DNA of 64,000 bases from Gemmatimonadaceae bacterium (GTDB taxonomy: Bacteria > Gemmatimonadota > Gemmatimonadetes > Gemmatimonadales > Gemmatimonadaceae). Both the position numbers and the translations under genes were made by a program. Positions 55,501-62,765 of the stretch are shown here, in pieces. Under the pieces are notes generated by a model that was given only the letters and a program-made list of their open reading frames with translations, searched no databases and was not told the DNA's origin. The DNA is taken from contig JAUQWM010000049.1 in assembly GCA_030835125.1 (NCBI GenBank), forward strand, positions 1 through 64,000. The letters run 5' to 3'. Positions within the stretch are counted from its first letter, which is position 1; the number at the start of each line of letters is the position of its first letter.

Positions 55501-56754
55501 CTACAGCCGCGGGTCGACCACCTTGCCGAGGAAGAGGACGGTCCCCGTCAGGCGTTCGCGGATGGCGAAGACGAACGGCCGGTCGACCCGCACGATGGCG
55601 GGAGGTGGGGAGGGCTGGCTGATGAGTCCCGTTGCGATTACCGTGACCGCGGCTGCTCTCGTCCCTTCCTCGTCGACGTCCACGACTGCGTCCTGCTTCA
55701 CGTATGTGACAAAGAGGTCCCTGGCGTACTGCGCGGACAGGGGGGCGAAGTCGGACCCCGGCTCGAAGACCTCCTGAATTCCGAGCCGTCGGAGCGGCTG
55801 CTGCAGCGTATCGGACCAAACCAGCTTGAACTTCGGGAGGTGCACTTCCCCAACGTGGTCGACGAACCCGTTGATCCCCTCACTCACGAACCTGTCCGCT
55901 GTGAGCGCCTCGACCCACTCATCAAACGCGATGGCGGGCGGCGGGATGAGCACGGTCATCACGAACGCATCGCCACCATAGGGCACCTCGATCGTCTGCG
56001 TGCCCTCGCGCGACATGTGGTAGCGTCCTGGTCCCTTTCTGACCATGGTCGGCACGTTCACCGGGCTTCCACTCCGCACATGGAATGGCGCGGGCCGGGC
56101 CGCCTCAAACTGCCCGTTCCAGGTCCCCTTGAAGAAGACCGTGTTGGCGAGCATCACCTTCGCACCAATCGTCGACTCGATCACGCGCTCGACCAGGCCA
56201 TTCGTCTCGCGGCGGGCCCAAGCGTTGATGGTATCGACCGATTCTGGAGTTCCCATGATCAACCCGTCGCTCGTGGCGGCGAAATACTCCCGCAGGTTCG
56301 ACAGAAAACGCCGTTCGACGGACGGCCCGAACGAGCGGTGGTACCACAGCGCATTCGACAGCCCAATGTTGACAGCTGGGTCCAGGCCCTTCAGCAGCCC
56401 GACGAGGTCGCGATAAGCGACATTGATCTCATCTTGCGACCGACTGCCGAAGCCCAAGGCCTGACGCAGCTCGGCGAACGTCGTGGTCCCGGTGCCGTTC
56501 ATGAGCATGCCGAGCGCGATGGTAGCGCTCAACGGCGAGATCACCACGTTCTTGTCGCGCCAGCCGCGATTGACCTCGCGTAGCAGGTTGAAGGCGAAAG
56601 GTCCTGAGCCCGCGACGATCGCCTGTTCTGCTTCCGACAGGGCGCGCGGCAGGCTGGTGATCGCTGCAGGAGCGTCCGAGTTGGGTGCGGCAGGATCGGC
56701 ACAGGCCGCACCTGCCAGGATGGCTGCACAAAATATCGATTGCGTCTTACGCAT
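55501..56754 (-). CDS. Serpin-family protease inhibitor, lipoprotein
   Basis: 417 residues. A lipobox-like signal (ILAGAACAD) anchors it. Serpin signatures include KNVVISPLSATIALGMLMNG, NALWYHRSF, MLANTVFFKGTWNGQF and VHLPKFKLVW. The hinge EEGTRAAAVT (about residues 362-371) fits the consensus of inhibitory serpins, and counting from it puts Ile-Ser at P1-P1' (inference). The C terminus RPFVFAIRERLTGTVLFLGKV is normal. It lies 33 bases downstream of the S1 protease gene. Base composition is lower in GC than the flanks, suggesting transfer. Confidence 0.93.
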   Translation of the reverse strand: MRKTQSIFCAAILAGAACADPAAPNSDAPAAITSLPRALSEAEQAIVAGSGPFAFNLLREVNRGWRDKNVVISPLSATIALGMLMNGTGTTTFAELRQALGFGSRSQDEINVAYRDLVGLLKGLDPAVNIGLSNALWYHRSFGPSVERRFLSNLREYFAATSDGLIMGTPESVDTINAWARRETNGLVERVIESTIGAKVMLANTVFFKGTWNGQFEAARPAPFHVRSGSPVNVPTMVRKGPGRYHMSREGTQTIEVPYGGDAFVMTVLIPPPAIAFDEWVEALTADRFVSEGINGFVDHVGEVHLPKFKLVWSDTLQQPLRRLGIQEVFEPGSDFAPLSAQYARDLFVTYVKQDAVVDVDEEGTRAAAVTVIATGLISQPSPPPAIVRVDRPFVFAIRERLTGTVLFLGKVVDPRL

Positions 56755-56787
56755 TCGTACCTCCCATAGACCTGCGCTTCGGGCTCG

Positions 56788-58500
56788 CTAGCACGCGTAC
56801 TGACCGCACCAGCTGACAGTGATGCTCGCGAGAGCATAATTGCCAAACGCATCCCAGACGAGCACTTCCAGCAAACCACCGGTGTTGGGCGTGGCAGTAA
56901 TCGAACTCTGACTCCCCGTTACGGCGCCGCCGAATCCCGCCCAGTAATACCAGAATGGTCCATCCGAACCACTAGGCACTACTTCCCACGTCTGTTGTGC
57001 TCCCTGCCAGGTCGTCGTTGGACCGTCGATCGTAGCCGACATACCAAATGATGAACCCGGACTCCCCGCTGGTCTTGGCGACAAGTACCTGCTGAGGTGC
57101 GTCTCAATGGCACCCCATTCACTGAACAACCAGCGGCAGTTCGCGATACAGTACCGCACGTTGAAGTCGCTACCATCCGGGTTACTGAACGTGATGCCGC
57201 TGGGATCCAGTGCGCCGTTTACTATGCCGATTGCATACGGTGGATTCCCTTGCACGTCCGACGGATAGAACACCGGGGACCCGCTATCTCCGTCCCCAGC
57301 ACTGGCGTCGCGTACTTCGTGAAAGCAGAGGAACGCATAATAGGCAATGAACTCGTTCTTGCATGTGTTGCTCACCCAGCCGCCGGTCACGCCGGTGGTT
57401 CGCCCGACCTTGTACACGGTGTCGCCTGATGCCACCCAGGGTACCGGTTCAATGTTCGCCCAATACCCGACGCCGTCAGGAATCGTACGTGGCGACCGGG
57501 TGTTGGTGCTGACGTGGTCGTTCCATTCTTCGGTCGCCCGGATCCTCATCACAAACGTACTCGATGTCGAGTCGTTCGCCTGTACAAACGCGACGTCCGC
57601 TCGCGTACACCACAGTTTGCTTTGACAAGCTGTTTCCGTCAGATCCCATGGCGGATTGAGCGTGACTTCCCCGACAACATCATTGCCGGTGACTGTGCTC
57701 TGATAGACGTCGTCACCAGTGACGCCATCGCCATTGGTTCCCACGTCGCAGTGCGACGCCGTCAGCCAACCTTTCAGGTCATAATTGAGGACGCGTACTG
57801 GGAAGCCAATGGTACAGAGACCGCTGTCGACGCCATTGCTCACAAACATCTGGCTGCCGCCGTAAACAGGGCGCGACCGGTCGCGAAGATCACCGCTCAG
57901 GAGTCGCATTCCGGACGAACCGCGTATTTCCACCGCGTCCACGGAAACACCGAGCTGAGCCAGGGTGCTCAGAATGAGATCTTCGCCGGCGCGTCCACCG
58001 GAGTGCTCTATTTCAACCCGATTGATCGCCTCATTGGCGTCCACGGACATGTATCCTTCCAATCGCAGTTCCCGGGAAATCAGCTCCTGCCATGCCACGA
58101 GCTCCGAGAACCGATACTTGCCTTGCCTCACCATGATCCCACCCGGAGCCTCGAGTCGAGCGCGAACTGCGGGCCGCAGACGCAGTGCGCGGCTCATGCC
58201 TCTTAACACGACCAACGCCTGGTCCTGGTTAGCAGTTGGTGTGAGATAGACCGTGGGCCTCCCGGTCAGGCGATCGACGAAGATGCCACCCAAGCCGGGA
58301 ATCCGAGCCTCCATCCGAAGGATCTCGTCCTCGAATCCCCGGACTGTCCTTCCCCGAACAGCCGCTACCAGTTGCGCGTTCGCCCCCTCGTGCAAGCCGC
58401 TACCAAGACGACGGGTAGTCTGTTCCCGGGGGGGGCCTGCGGGCTCCGGATGGCACGCCGTGACGAGAAAGCACAGCGCCGACAGTAGCTTCCGCTTCAT
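56788..58500 (-). CDS. Secreted trypsin-like (S1) serine protease with long propeptide, lipoprotein signal
   Basis: 570 residues. A signal with a lipobox-like FLVTAC precedes a propeptide of about 215 residues with alpha-lytic/streptogrisin-like features (YLTPTANQDQALVVLRGMS, FSELVAWQELISREL). The catalytic triad is intact: LTASHCDVG (His about 250), TRADVAFV (Asp about 300) and GDGDSGSPVF (Ser about 410). Numerous Cys suggest disulfides. The C-terminal 95 residues form an Ig-like module (TIDGPTTTWQGAQQTWEV). The protease is probably exported and anchored. Lower GC than neighbours supports acquisition by transfer. Confidence 0.9.
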   Translation of the reverse strand: MKRKLLSALCFLVTACHPEPAGPPREQTTRRLGSGLHEGANAQLVAAVRGRTVRGFEDEILRMEARIPGLGGIFVDRLTGRPTVYLTPTANQDQALVVLRGMSRALRLRPAVRARLEAPGGIMVRQGKYRFSELVAWQELISRELRLEGYMSVDANEAINRVEIEHSGGRAGEDLILSTLAQLGVSVDAVEIRGSSGMRLLSGDLRDRSRPVYGGSQMFVSNGVDSGLCTIGFPVRVLNYDLKGWLTASHCDVGTNGDGVTGDDVYQSTVTGNDVVGEVTLNPPWDLTETACQSKLWCTRADVAFVQANDSTSSTFVMRIRATEEWNDHVSTNTRSPRTIPDGVGYWANIEPVPWVASGDTVYKVGRTTGVTGGWVSNTCKNEFIAYYAFLCFHEVRDASAGDGDSGSPVFYPSDVQGNPPYAIGIVNGALDPSGITFSNPDGSDFNVRYCIANCRWLFSEWGAIETHLSRYLSPRPAGSPGSSFGMSATIDGPTTTWQGAQQTWEVVPSGSDGPFWYYWAGFGGAVTGSQSSITATPNTGGLLEVLVWDAFGNYALASITVSWCGQYAC

Positions 58501-58556
58501 GTCTGAGGGCCTCGTTAGGTGTTTCTGCCCCTTCAGCTGTGGCTGAGATCGACATC

Positions 58557-58585
58557 AGGATACGGACAATTTGACCTGTCCGCAA
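58557..58585 (-). promoter_or_regulatory. Candidate promoter with overlapping palindrome upstream of the protease
   Basis: On the minus strand TTGCGG and TATCCT are spaced by 17 bases, a sigma-70-like layout, and the palindrome GGACAGGTCAAATTGTCC overlaps the spacer. It lies about 57 bases upstream of the protease ATG. The matches are moderate. Confidence 0.35.
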
Positions 58586-59035
58586 CCTTGAGGCGTTACC
58601 TCAGGCTAGGCGTTTGCCAAAAAGGTCCTCATTGACCCAAATGGTGACGGCCACAGTCATACCGAGTGTGAGGTTCACCCTAACGCCTGGCGTATCGGCA
58701 CGCTGAATACGCGCGATCGGGTGTCGAAGCGACGTGCCGAACGCGAAGGAGGCCGCTGACCCTCTAGCGACGTCTTGGACCCGTCACTTTGGCGCGGTGC
58801 GGTACTCAACCCCTGTGGTGTTCGATATAGCATGCCTACTCATCGGTCTTCCATACTGACGGATGGTGCCCGGACTCGGCGCACTGTCGGCGCTGCATTC
58901 TCGAAGGCTGGTGCCGGGCCGGACACGGCGCGAACCAAGGCCAGTCACTGTCGACCGGCATTGAGGCACACACCTCGTTCCGGCCCGCTCGAAAGCATCG
59001 GTCAACCATGTCGACGAAGCATGAGCAAGAACAAA
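58586..59035. other. Gene-free stretch, lower GC
   Basis: About 450 bases with no convincing gene on either strand. It holds the TGAGG-CGTTA-CCTCA inverted repeat (about 58590-58604) and short open frames without coding character. It separates the protease/serpin island from the ridA terminator and may carry the rest of the island promoter or transfer scar. Confidence 0.5.
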
Positions 59036-59067
59036 GGGCATTGCAGCGCGCAGCGGCTGCAATGCCC
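59036..59067 (-). terminator. Terminator downstream of the RidA-family gene
   Basis: Stem GGGCATTGCAGC/GCTGCAATGCCC with an eight-base loop, followed on the minus strand by TTTGTTCTT. Confidence 0.75.
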
Positions 59068-59098
59068 GTGTTCTGACGTTCTCGAGTCCCGCAGCGCG

Positions 59099-59638
59099 CT
59101 ATTGCGGCGGGTACACCGCGAACGCCTCGACTTCCACGAGCCAATCCGCGCTCACCAGCGCCAGCACGCCCACCGTGGACCGGGCGGGCTTCACCGGGTT
59201 CGTCGCGGTGTTGAAGAACTGGCCATAGGCCTCGTTCCACCCCTGCGTGTCGATGACCCCGCCCTTCTCCTTGTCCGGCACCAGGTACGCCCGGAGGTAC
59301 ACCACATCCTTCATCCCCAGGCCCTGCTCCTTGAGCCGGGCCTCGATGGCCGTGAGGACGCTCACGGCCTGCGTCTTCGTGTCACCATAACGAGCGCGTG
59401 ATCCCGCCGGTGCGCTCGCGTCGGCGACACCCGGCACGGTCCCCGACGTCCAGACCACGGCGGCGTTCGCCGGGATGGCGACGGTGTTGGAGATGTTCCC
59501 GCGCCCGCCAGTGAAGGTCACCTTGCTCGGCGGACCGCCCTGCGCGCCGGCCGAGGCCGAAAGGGTGGCGACCAGGGCGGCCGCAACGGCGGACTGCCCG
59601 GCACGACGGAACGATTCGCGGAAGCTCGGCAACGACAT
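59099..59638 (-). CDS. Exported RidA (YjgF/UK114) family protein
   Basis: 179 residues from ATG 59638, with GAGG nine bases upstream. A Sec-like signal (SAVAAALVATLSASAGAQ) precedes the RidA domain: SGTVPGVADASAPAGS, TKTQAVSVLTAIEARLKEQGLGMKDVVYLRAYLV, and the C-terminal ARSTVGVLALVSADWLVEVEAFAV carrying the conserved Arg. RidA proteins hydrolyse enamine/imine intermediates in the cytoplasm. Export of one is unusual. It lies 96 bases downstream of the PorV-like gene on the same strand. Confidence 0.88.
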   Translation of the reverse strand: MSLPSFRESFRRAGQSAVAAALVATLSASAGAQGGPPSKVTFTGGRGNISNTVAIPANAAVVWTSGTVPGVADASAPAGSRARYGDTKTQAVSVLTAIEARLKEQGLGMKDVVYLRAYLVPDKEKGGVIDTQGWNEAYGQFFNTATNPVKPARSTVGVLALVSADWLVEVEAFAVYPPQ

Positions 59639-59734
59639 CTCTCGGCCCTCGGGGCGAAGAACGGTGGCGTTGGCGCCCGGCATCCTGCCCGGCGCCCGCG
59701 CAGGGGTGGTCCCGCGCGAGGGCCAAAGTTGCCG

Positions 59735-60640
59735 TCAGCGCACGCGCAGCGCCAGCCGGTGCGCCCCGCCACCGACCCAGTCCTCGTATGCGTACTCCAG
59801 GCTGAACCGGTCGAGCGAGGCGGAGCCCCCGAACGACAGCGGCTGTTGCGCACGCAGCTCCGGACGCCGGATCCCGGCGCGGACCTGGAAGTTGTAACCG
59901 TCGAGGGGCACGTAGCCGACCTCCAGGCCGGCGGCGGGCAGCAGCAGCCCGTCAGGGAGCACTGCCGCCCCGGCGGTGCCGCTCAGGTCGAACGGTCCGG
60001 CGGTGTAACCATACGCGGCGAGACCGGCCGAGATCCTGAGCGGCAGTTGCGCGCTGGACGCCGGGAAGTGGATGCCGGCACCGATGTTCTGCACGGCGAG
60101 GCCGGCAGTCATGCGCGACAGGTCCTTGGCGAGGCCCAGGTCGAGTGACGGCGCGCCGTCCTGCAGGGCGCCCTGCCGTTGTTCCACGTACTTCGCGGCC
60201 GCGCCAACGCGGATGCCGCGCCAGGTGGTTGCCAGGGCGAACGTCCCGACGGCGCTGGACGCCGGCTGGTGCCCGCCGAGGTGCAGCGCGTAGCTCCAGT
60301 ATGGAAGGCGGTCGCCCGGAGCGTGGGCATCGAGGTACTGCGCGCCCACGGCCACGGCAAAGGAGCCTAACGATGATGCCGAGGCGAGGGACAGGAGCGT
60401 GGCGGCCTCGTAGCGGGCGCCGCCCACGACGGTGCCGCTGGCCACGCCGATCATCGCCGGGTTGCTGAAGATCGCCTCGATGTCCCGGGCGGCCGTCGTG
60501 GCTCCAAGAACCGCGGCGCGCGGCGTCGCAGGCAACTGGAGCACGACCGGGGCGTACCGGTCCGCCTGCGCCCGAACGACTCCGCCTGGCATCGCCAGGG
60601 CCGCGAGGACGACCGCGACCTTCGTGGATCGGCGCGTCAT
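59735..60640 (-). CDS. Outer-membrane protein, PorV/PorQ-like or UPF0164-like
   Basis: 301 residues. Signal peptide ends near GGVVRAQA. GATTAARDIEAIFSNPAMIG is the typical N-terminal segment of PorV/PorQ-type and UPF0164 outer-membrane barrel proteins (an NPA motif). The rest is alternating hydrophobic beta strands (GSFAVAVGAQYLDAHA, LSRMTAGLAVQNIGAG, LPLRISAGLAAYGY). It is probably an outer-membrane barrel; a type IX secretion shuttle role cannot be claimed from sequence alone. ATG overlaps the hydrolase stop (ATGA). Confidence 0.75.
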   Translation of the reverse strand: MTRRSTKVAVVLAALAMPGGVVRAQADRYAPVVLQLPATPRAAVLGATTAARDIEAIFSNPAMIGVASGTVVGGARYEAATLLSLASASSLGSFAVAVGAQYLDAHAPGDRLPYWSYALHLGGHQPASSAVGTFALATTWRGIRVGAAAKYVEQRQGALQDGAPSLDLGLAKDLSRMTAGLAVQNIGAGIHFPASSAQLPLRISAGLAAYGYTAGPFDLSGTAGAAVLPDGLLLPAAGLEVGYVPLDGYNFQVRAGIRRPELRAQQPLSFGGSASLDRFSLEYAYEDWVGGGAHRLALRVR

Positions 60641-62565
60641 CGGTTGCCCCCAGTGGCGATGAGGAAGTCAGGACTGAGGCGGGAGAACCCGATGTTGTCG
60701 ACGACGAGCGAGCCCGCGGGCGTCCGGTCGAAGACGAACCGGACTTTCGCCACGCGGTCGAGGTCGAGCGACGGCGCCACGCGTTGCCAGTCCACGAACG
60801 GGATGACGTAGGTCTGCAGGACGATCTCCGAGAGGCTGCCAAAGCGCTGTCGGTCGCGCCCATTGCGGATATAGATGTAGGACTCGATCGGCCGCCGGAC
60901 GGGGCCGTAGGCACTCACGGGCACCCGGGCCGTGGTCCCGGCGGCGTCGACGATCTCGACACTCAGGTCGAACACGGTCGTATCCGGGCCGCTGGGCCGG
61001 CGCGGAGGGGGAGGTCGGCGCGCCGGGGTGGCCCGGCGTGCCGTGCTGTCGCGGCGGGCGGTGGTATCGCGCGCCGGCTGGCGAGGCCCGGGCTTCGCGT
61101 CGGTGGGGGCGAGGCTGAACGCGAACGCGCTGGAACGGTCCACCCGCCACGCGAGGCGCAGGGAGTCGGACAGGACCACTTCGTAGGCTGCCGGCCGGCC
61201 CATCTTCGTCGTGTCGTCGCCTGCGATGCGGTTGTTCCAGCCGATCCACGCCGCGTTATGGAACTGGGTGCTGTTGCGCGTGCGGAAGGGAACGAGCGCC
61301 TCCTTCCACGTTGCCAGGGAGTCGCCCAGCAGCGTGATGCCGGGAACGCTGCCCGACGTGACGTCGACGTCATCCTCGAAGTCTGCCGCGGCCTGGAAGG
61401 TGCTCTCCTGGAAACGGGTGGTGTACATCGTCTTCGGCAACCAGCCACCCGCGACCCGGTGGTCCCGGAAGAGCGGCAGGTACTCCCGCTTCTGGTGCAG
61501 CGTCGCCTCGAGGAACGCCGTGATGGTCACCTCGGCGAACTTGCGTTGCGCCTCGGGCGGCAGCAGGCCGCGCAGGTCGAGGAACCGCGCGCTCCGTGGT
61601 CCGTTGTCCTTGTTCCCCCAGACCGAGTTCCACTGGCCGTGGTTGGCGCGGTACACGTAGATCGCCGACTTGAACCAGTCGCCGCCGTCGGTGAACTTCA
61701 CGCGCTCGAACTGCGGCAGGCCGCTGAAGGTCGAGACGTCGCCGTCGTGGGACCCGTGAATGAGGAAGTAGTTGACGTTGGTGACGGGTGTCGGCTTGTC
61801 CGACGGGCGGTACTGCCCATCGACGGGCGCGATGGCGACGAGCGACCGGATGTTGAACCCGAAGTCGAACTTCACCGTCGCATCGTCGGGATAATGGGTC
61901 AGCCGGTTGAACGCCGACGCGACCGCCACCGCCTCGCCGCCACGCGAATGCCCCATCAGCGCGATGCGGTTCATGTCCACCTTTCCCTGCAGCGGCGATC
62001 CCGTCGAGTCATTGAAGCGCCGCCATTGCTTCAGGTGCTGCAACAGCATCCACCCGCGGGCGTCGTTTTCGCGGCTGATCCCGCCGTTGAGGAAGTTCTC
62101 GTCCACCGAGGCCATGATGAACCCGCGCGAAGCGAGCAGCTCGCCGAGGTAGCCGTATCCCGGGTCGGAGAAGTCCTTCATGTTGTGGTTTCCGTGGACG
62201 ATCAGCACCAGCGGAAACGGGCCGGCGCCATCCGGATACCACACGCGCCCATTGATGGGCATCCTGTTGAAGCCGAAGCCCCAGTACTTCGTACGGTCGC
62301 GGCCGGCCTGTCCCGGGACGTCGGCCAGCTTGCTCCCGTCGACGGTCCCGGTCTTGAGGGTCACGGAGTCACGGAAGACCGCGCGCTGCTTGTCGGTCCC
62401 GCTTCCGTAATACAGCGTCCGCACCGCATGCGTCCCACGCACTGAGGGGTCCGGCGCCGTGATGAGGTGCCGCGCAAGGACAACCGGCGAGTCGTCCTTC
62501 GCCAGCTTCAGGGGCGCTACGCAGGCCGAGGCGAGGGGAATCGCAAGCAGGAAGAATCGCTTCAT
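60637..62565 (-). CDS. Large alpha/beta hydrolase lipoprotein
   Basis: 642 residues. A lipobox ends at PLASAC. Residues about 95-330 form an alpha/beta-hydrolase fold with the oxyanion segment VLIVHGNHN, nucleophile elbow MGHSRGGEAVAVAS and the histidine region YRANHGQWNSVW. A Pro/Arg/Thr-rich linker (about 500-530, with PARRPPPPRRP) precedes a beta-sandwich of about 110 residues at the C terminus. It is most like dienelactone hydrolase or chlorophyllase-type esterases, possibly secreted for polymer or ester breakdown. GCTCTGC heptamer repeats lie just upstream of the ATG in place of a Shine-Dalgarno. Confidence 0.8.
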   Translation of the reverse strand: MKRFFLLAIPLASACVAPLKLAKDDSPVVLARHLITAPDPSVRGTHAVRTLYYGSGTDKQRAVFRDSVTLKTGTVDGSKLADVPGQAGRDRTKYWGFGFNRMPINGRVWYPDGAGPFPLVLIVHGNHNMKDFSDPGYGYLGELLASRGFIMASVDENFLNGGISRENDARGWMLLQHLKQWRRFNDSTGSPLQGKVDMNRIALMGHSRGGEAVAVASAFNRLTHYPDDATVKFDFGFNIRSLVAIAPVDGQYRPSDKPTPVTNVNYFLIHGSHDGDVSTFSGLPQFERVKFTDGGDWFKSAIYVYRANHGQWNSVWGNKDNGPRSARFLDLRGLLPPEAQRKFAEVTITAFLEATLHQKREYLPLFRDHRVAGGWLPKTMYTTRFQESTFQAAADFEDDVDVTSGSVPGITLLGDSLATWKEALVPFRTRNSTQFHNAAWIGWNNRIAGDDTTKMGRPAAYEVVLSDSLRLAWRVDRSSAFAFSLAPTDAKPGPRQPARDTTARRDSTARRATPARRPPPPRRPSGPDTTVFDLSVEIVDAAGTTARVPVSAYGPVRRPIESYIYIRNGRDRQRFGSLSEIVLQTYVIPFVDWQRVAPSLDLDRVAKVRFVFDRTPAGSLVVDNIGFSRLSPDFLIATGGNR

Positions 62566-62577
62566 CTGGACTCGGGG

Positions 62578-62602
62578 GCGCAGAGCGCAGAGCGCAGAGC
62601 GC
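62578..62602 (-). repeat. Heptamer array (GCTCTGC family) at the hydrolase start
   Basis: Three GCTCTGC units in the sense direction, ending about 12 bases before the ATG. The rest of the gap to the thrS end (62603-62724) shows no gene. Confidence 0.85.
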
Positions 62603-62724
62603 GAAGAGGTTGGATTCGAATGGAGGTTTCGCGGAGCCGCTGAATGCTAAGCGCTGGACGCGACGCGCAAAGCGTCAAGGGGCAGAAGGCCCCAAGACCG
62701 TGATCAAGTGTGAAGGACCCCTAT

Positions 62725-62765
62725 GCGCTCTGCACTCTGCACTCTGCACTCTGCACTCTGCACTC
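62725..62765 (-). repeat. Heptamer array (GAGTGCA family) directly after the thrS stop
   Basis: In the sense direction the thrS TGA is part of TGAGTGC, followed by repeating AGAGTGC units (four or five copies, last one degenerate). The same family follows moxR. It is nearly complementary to the GCTCTGC array about 120 bases further on. Confidence 0.9.

Noticed and set aside
58775-59035. Small open frames between the protease and ridA terminator
   Set aside because: They lack ribosome sites, coding composition and similarity to any family I recognise.
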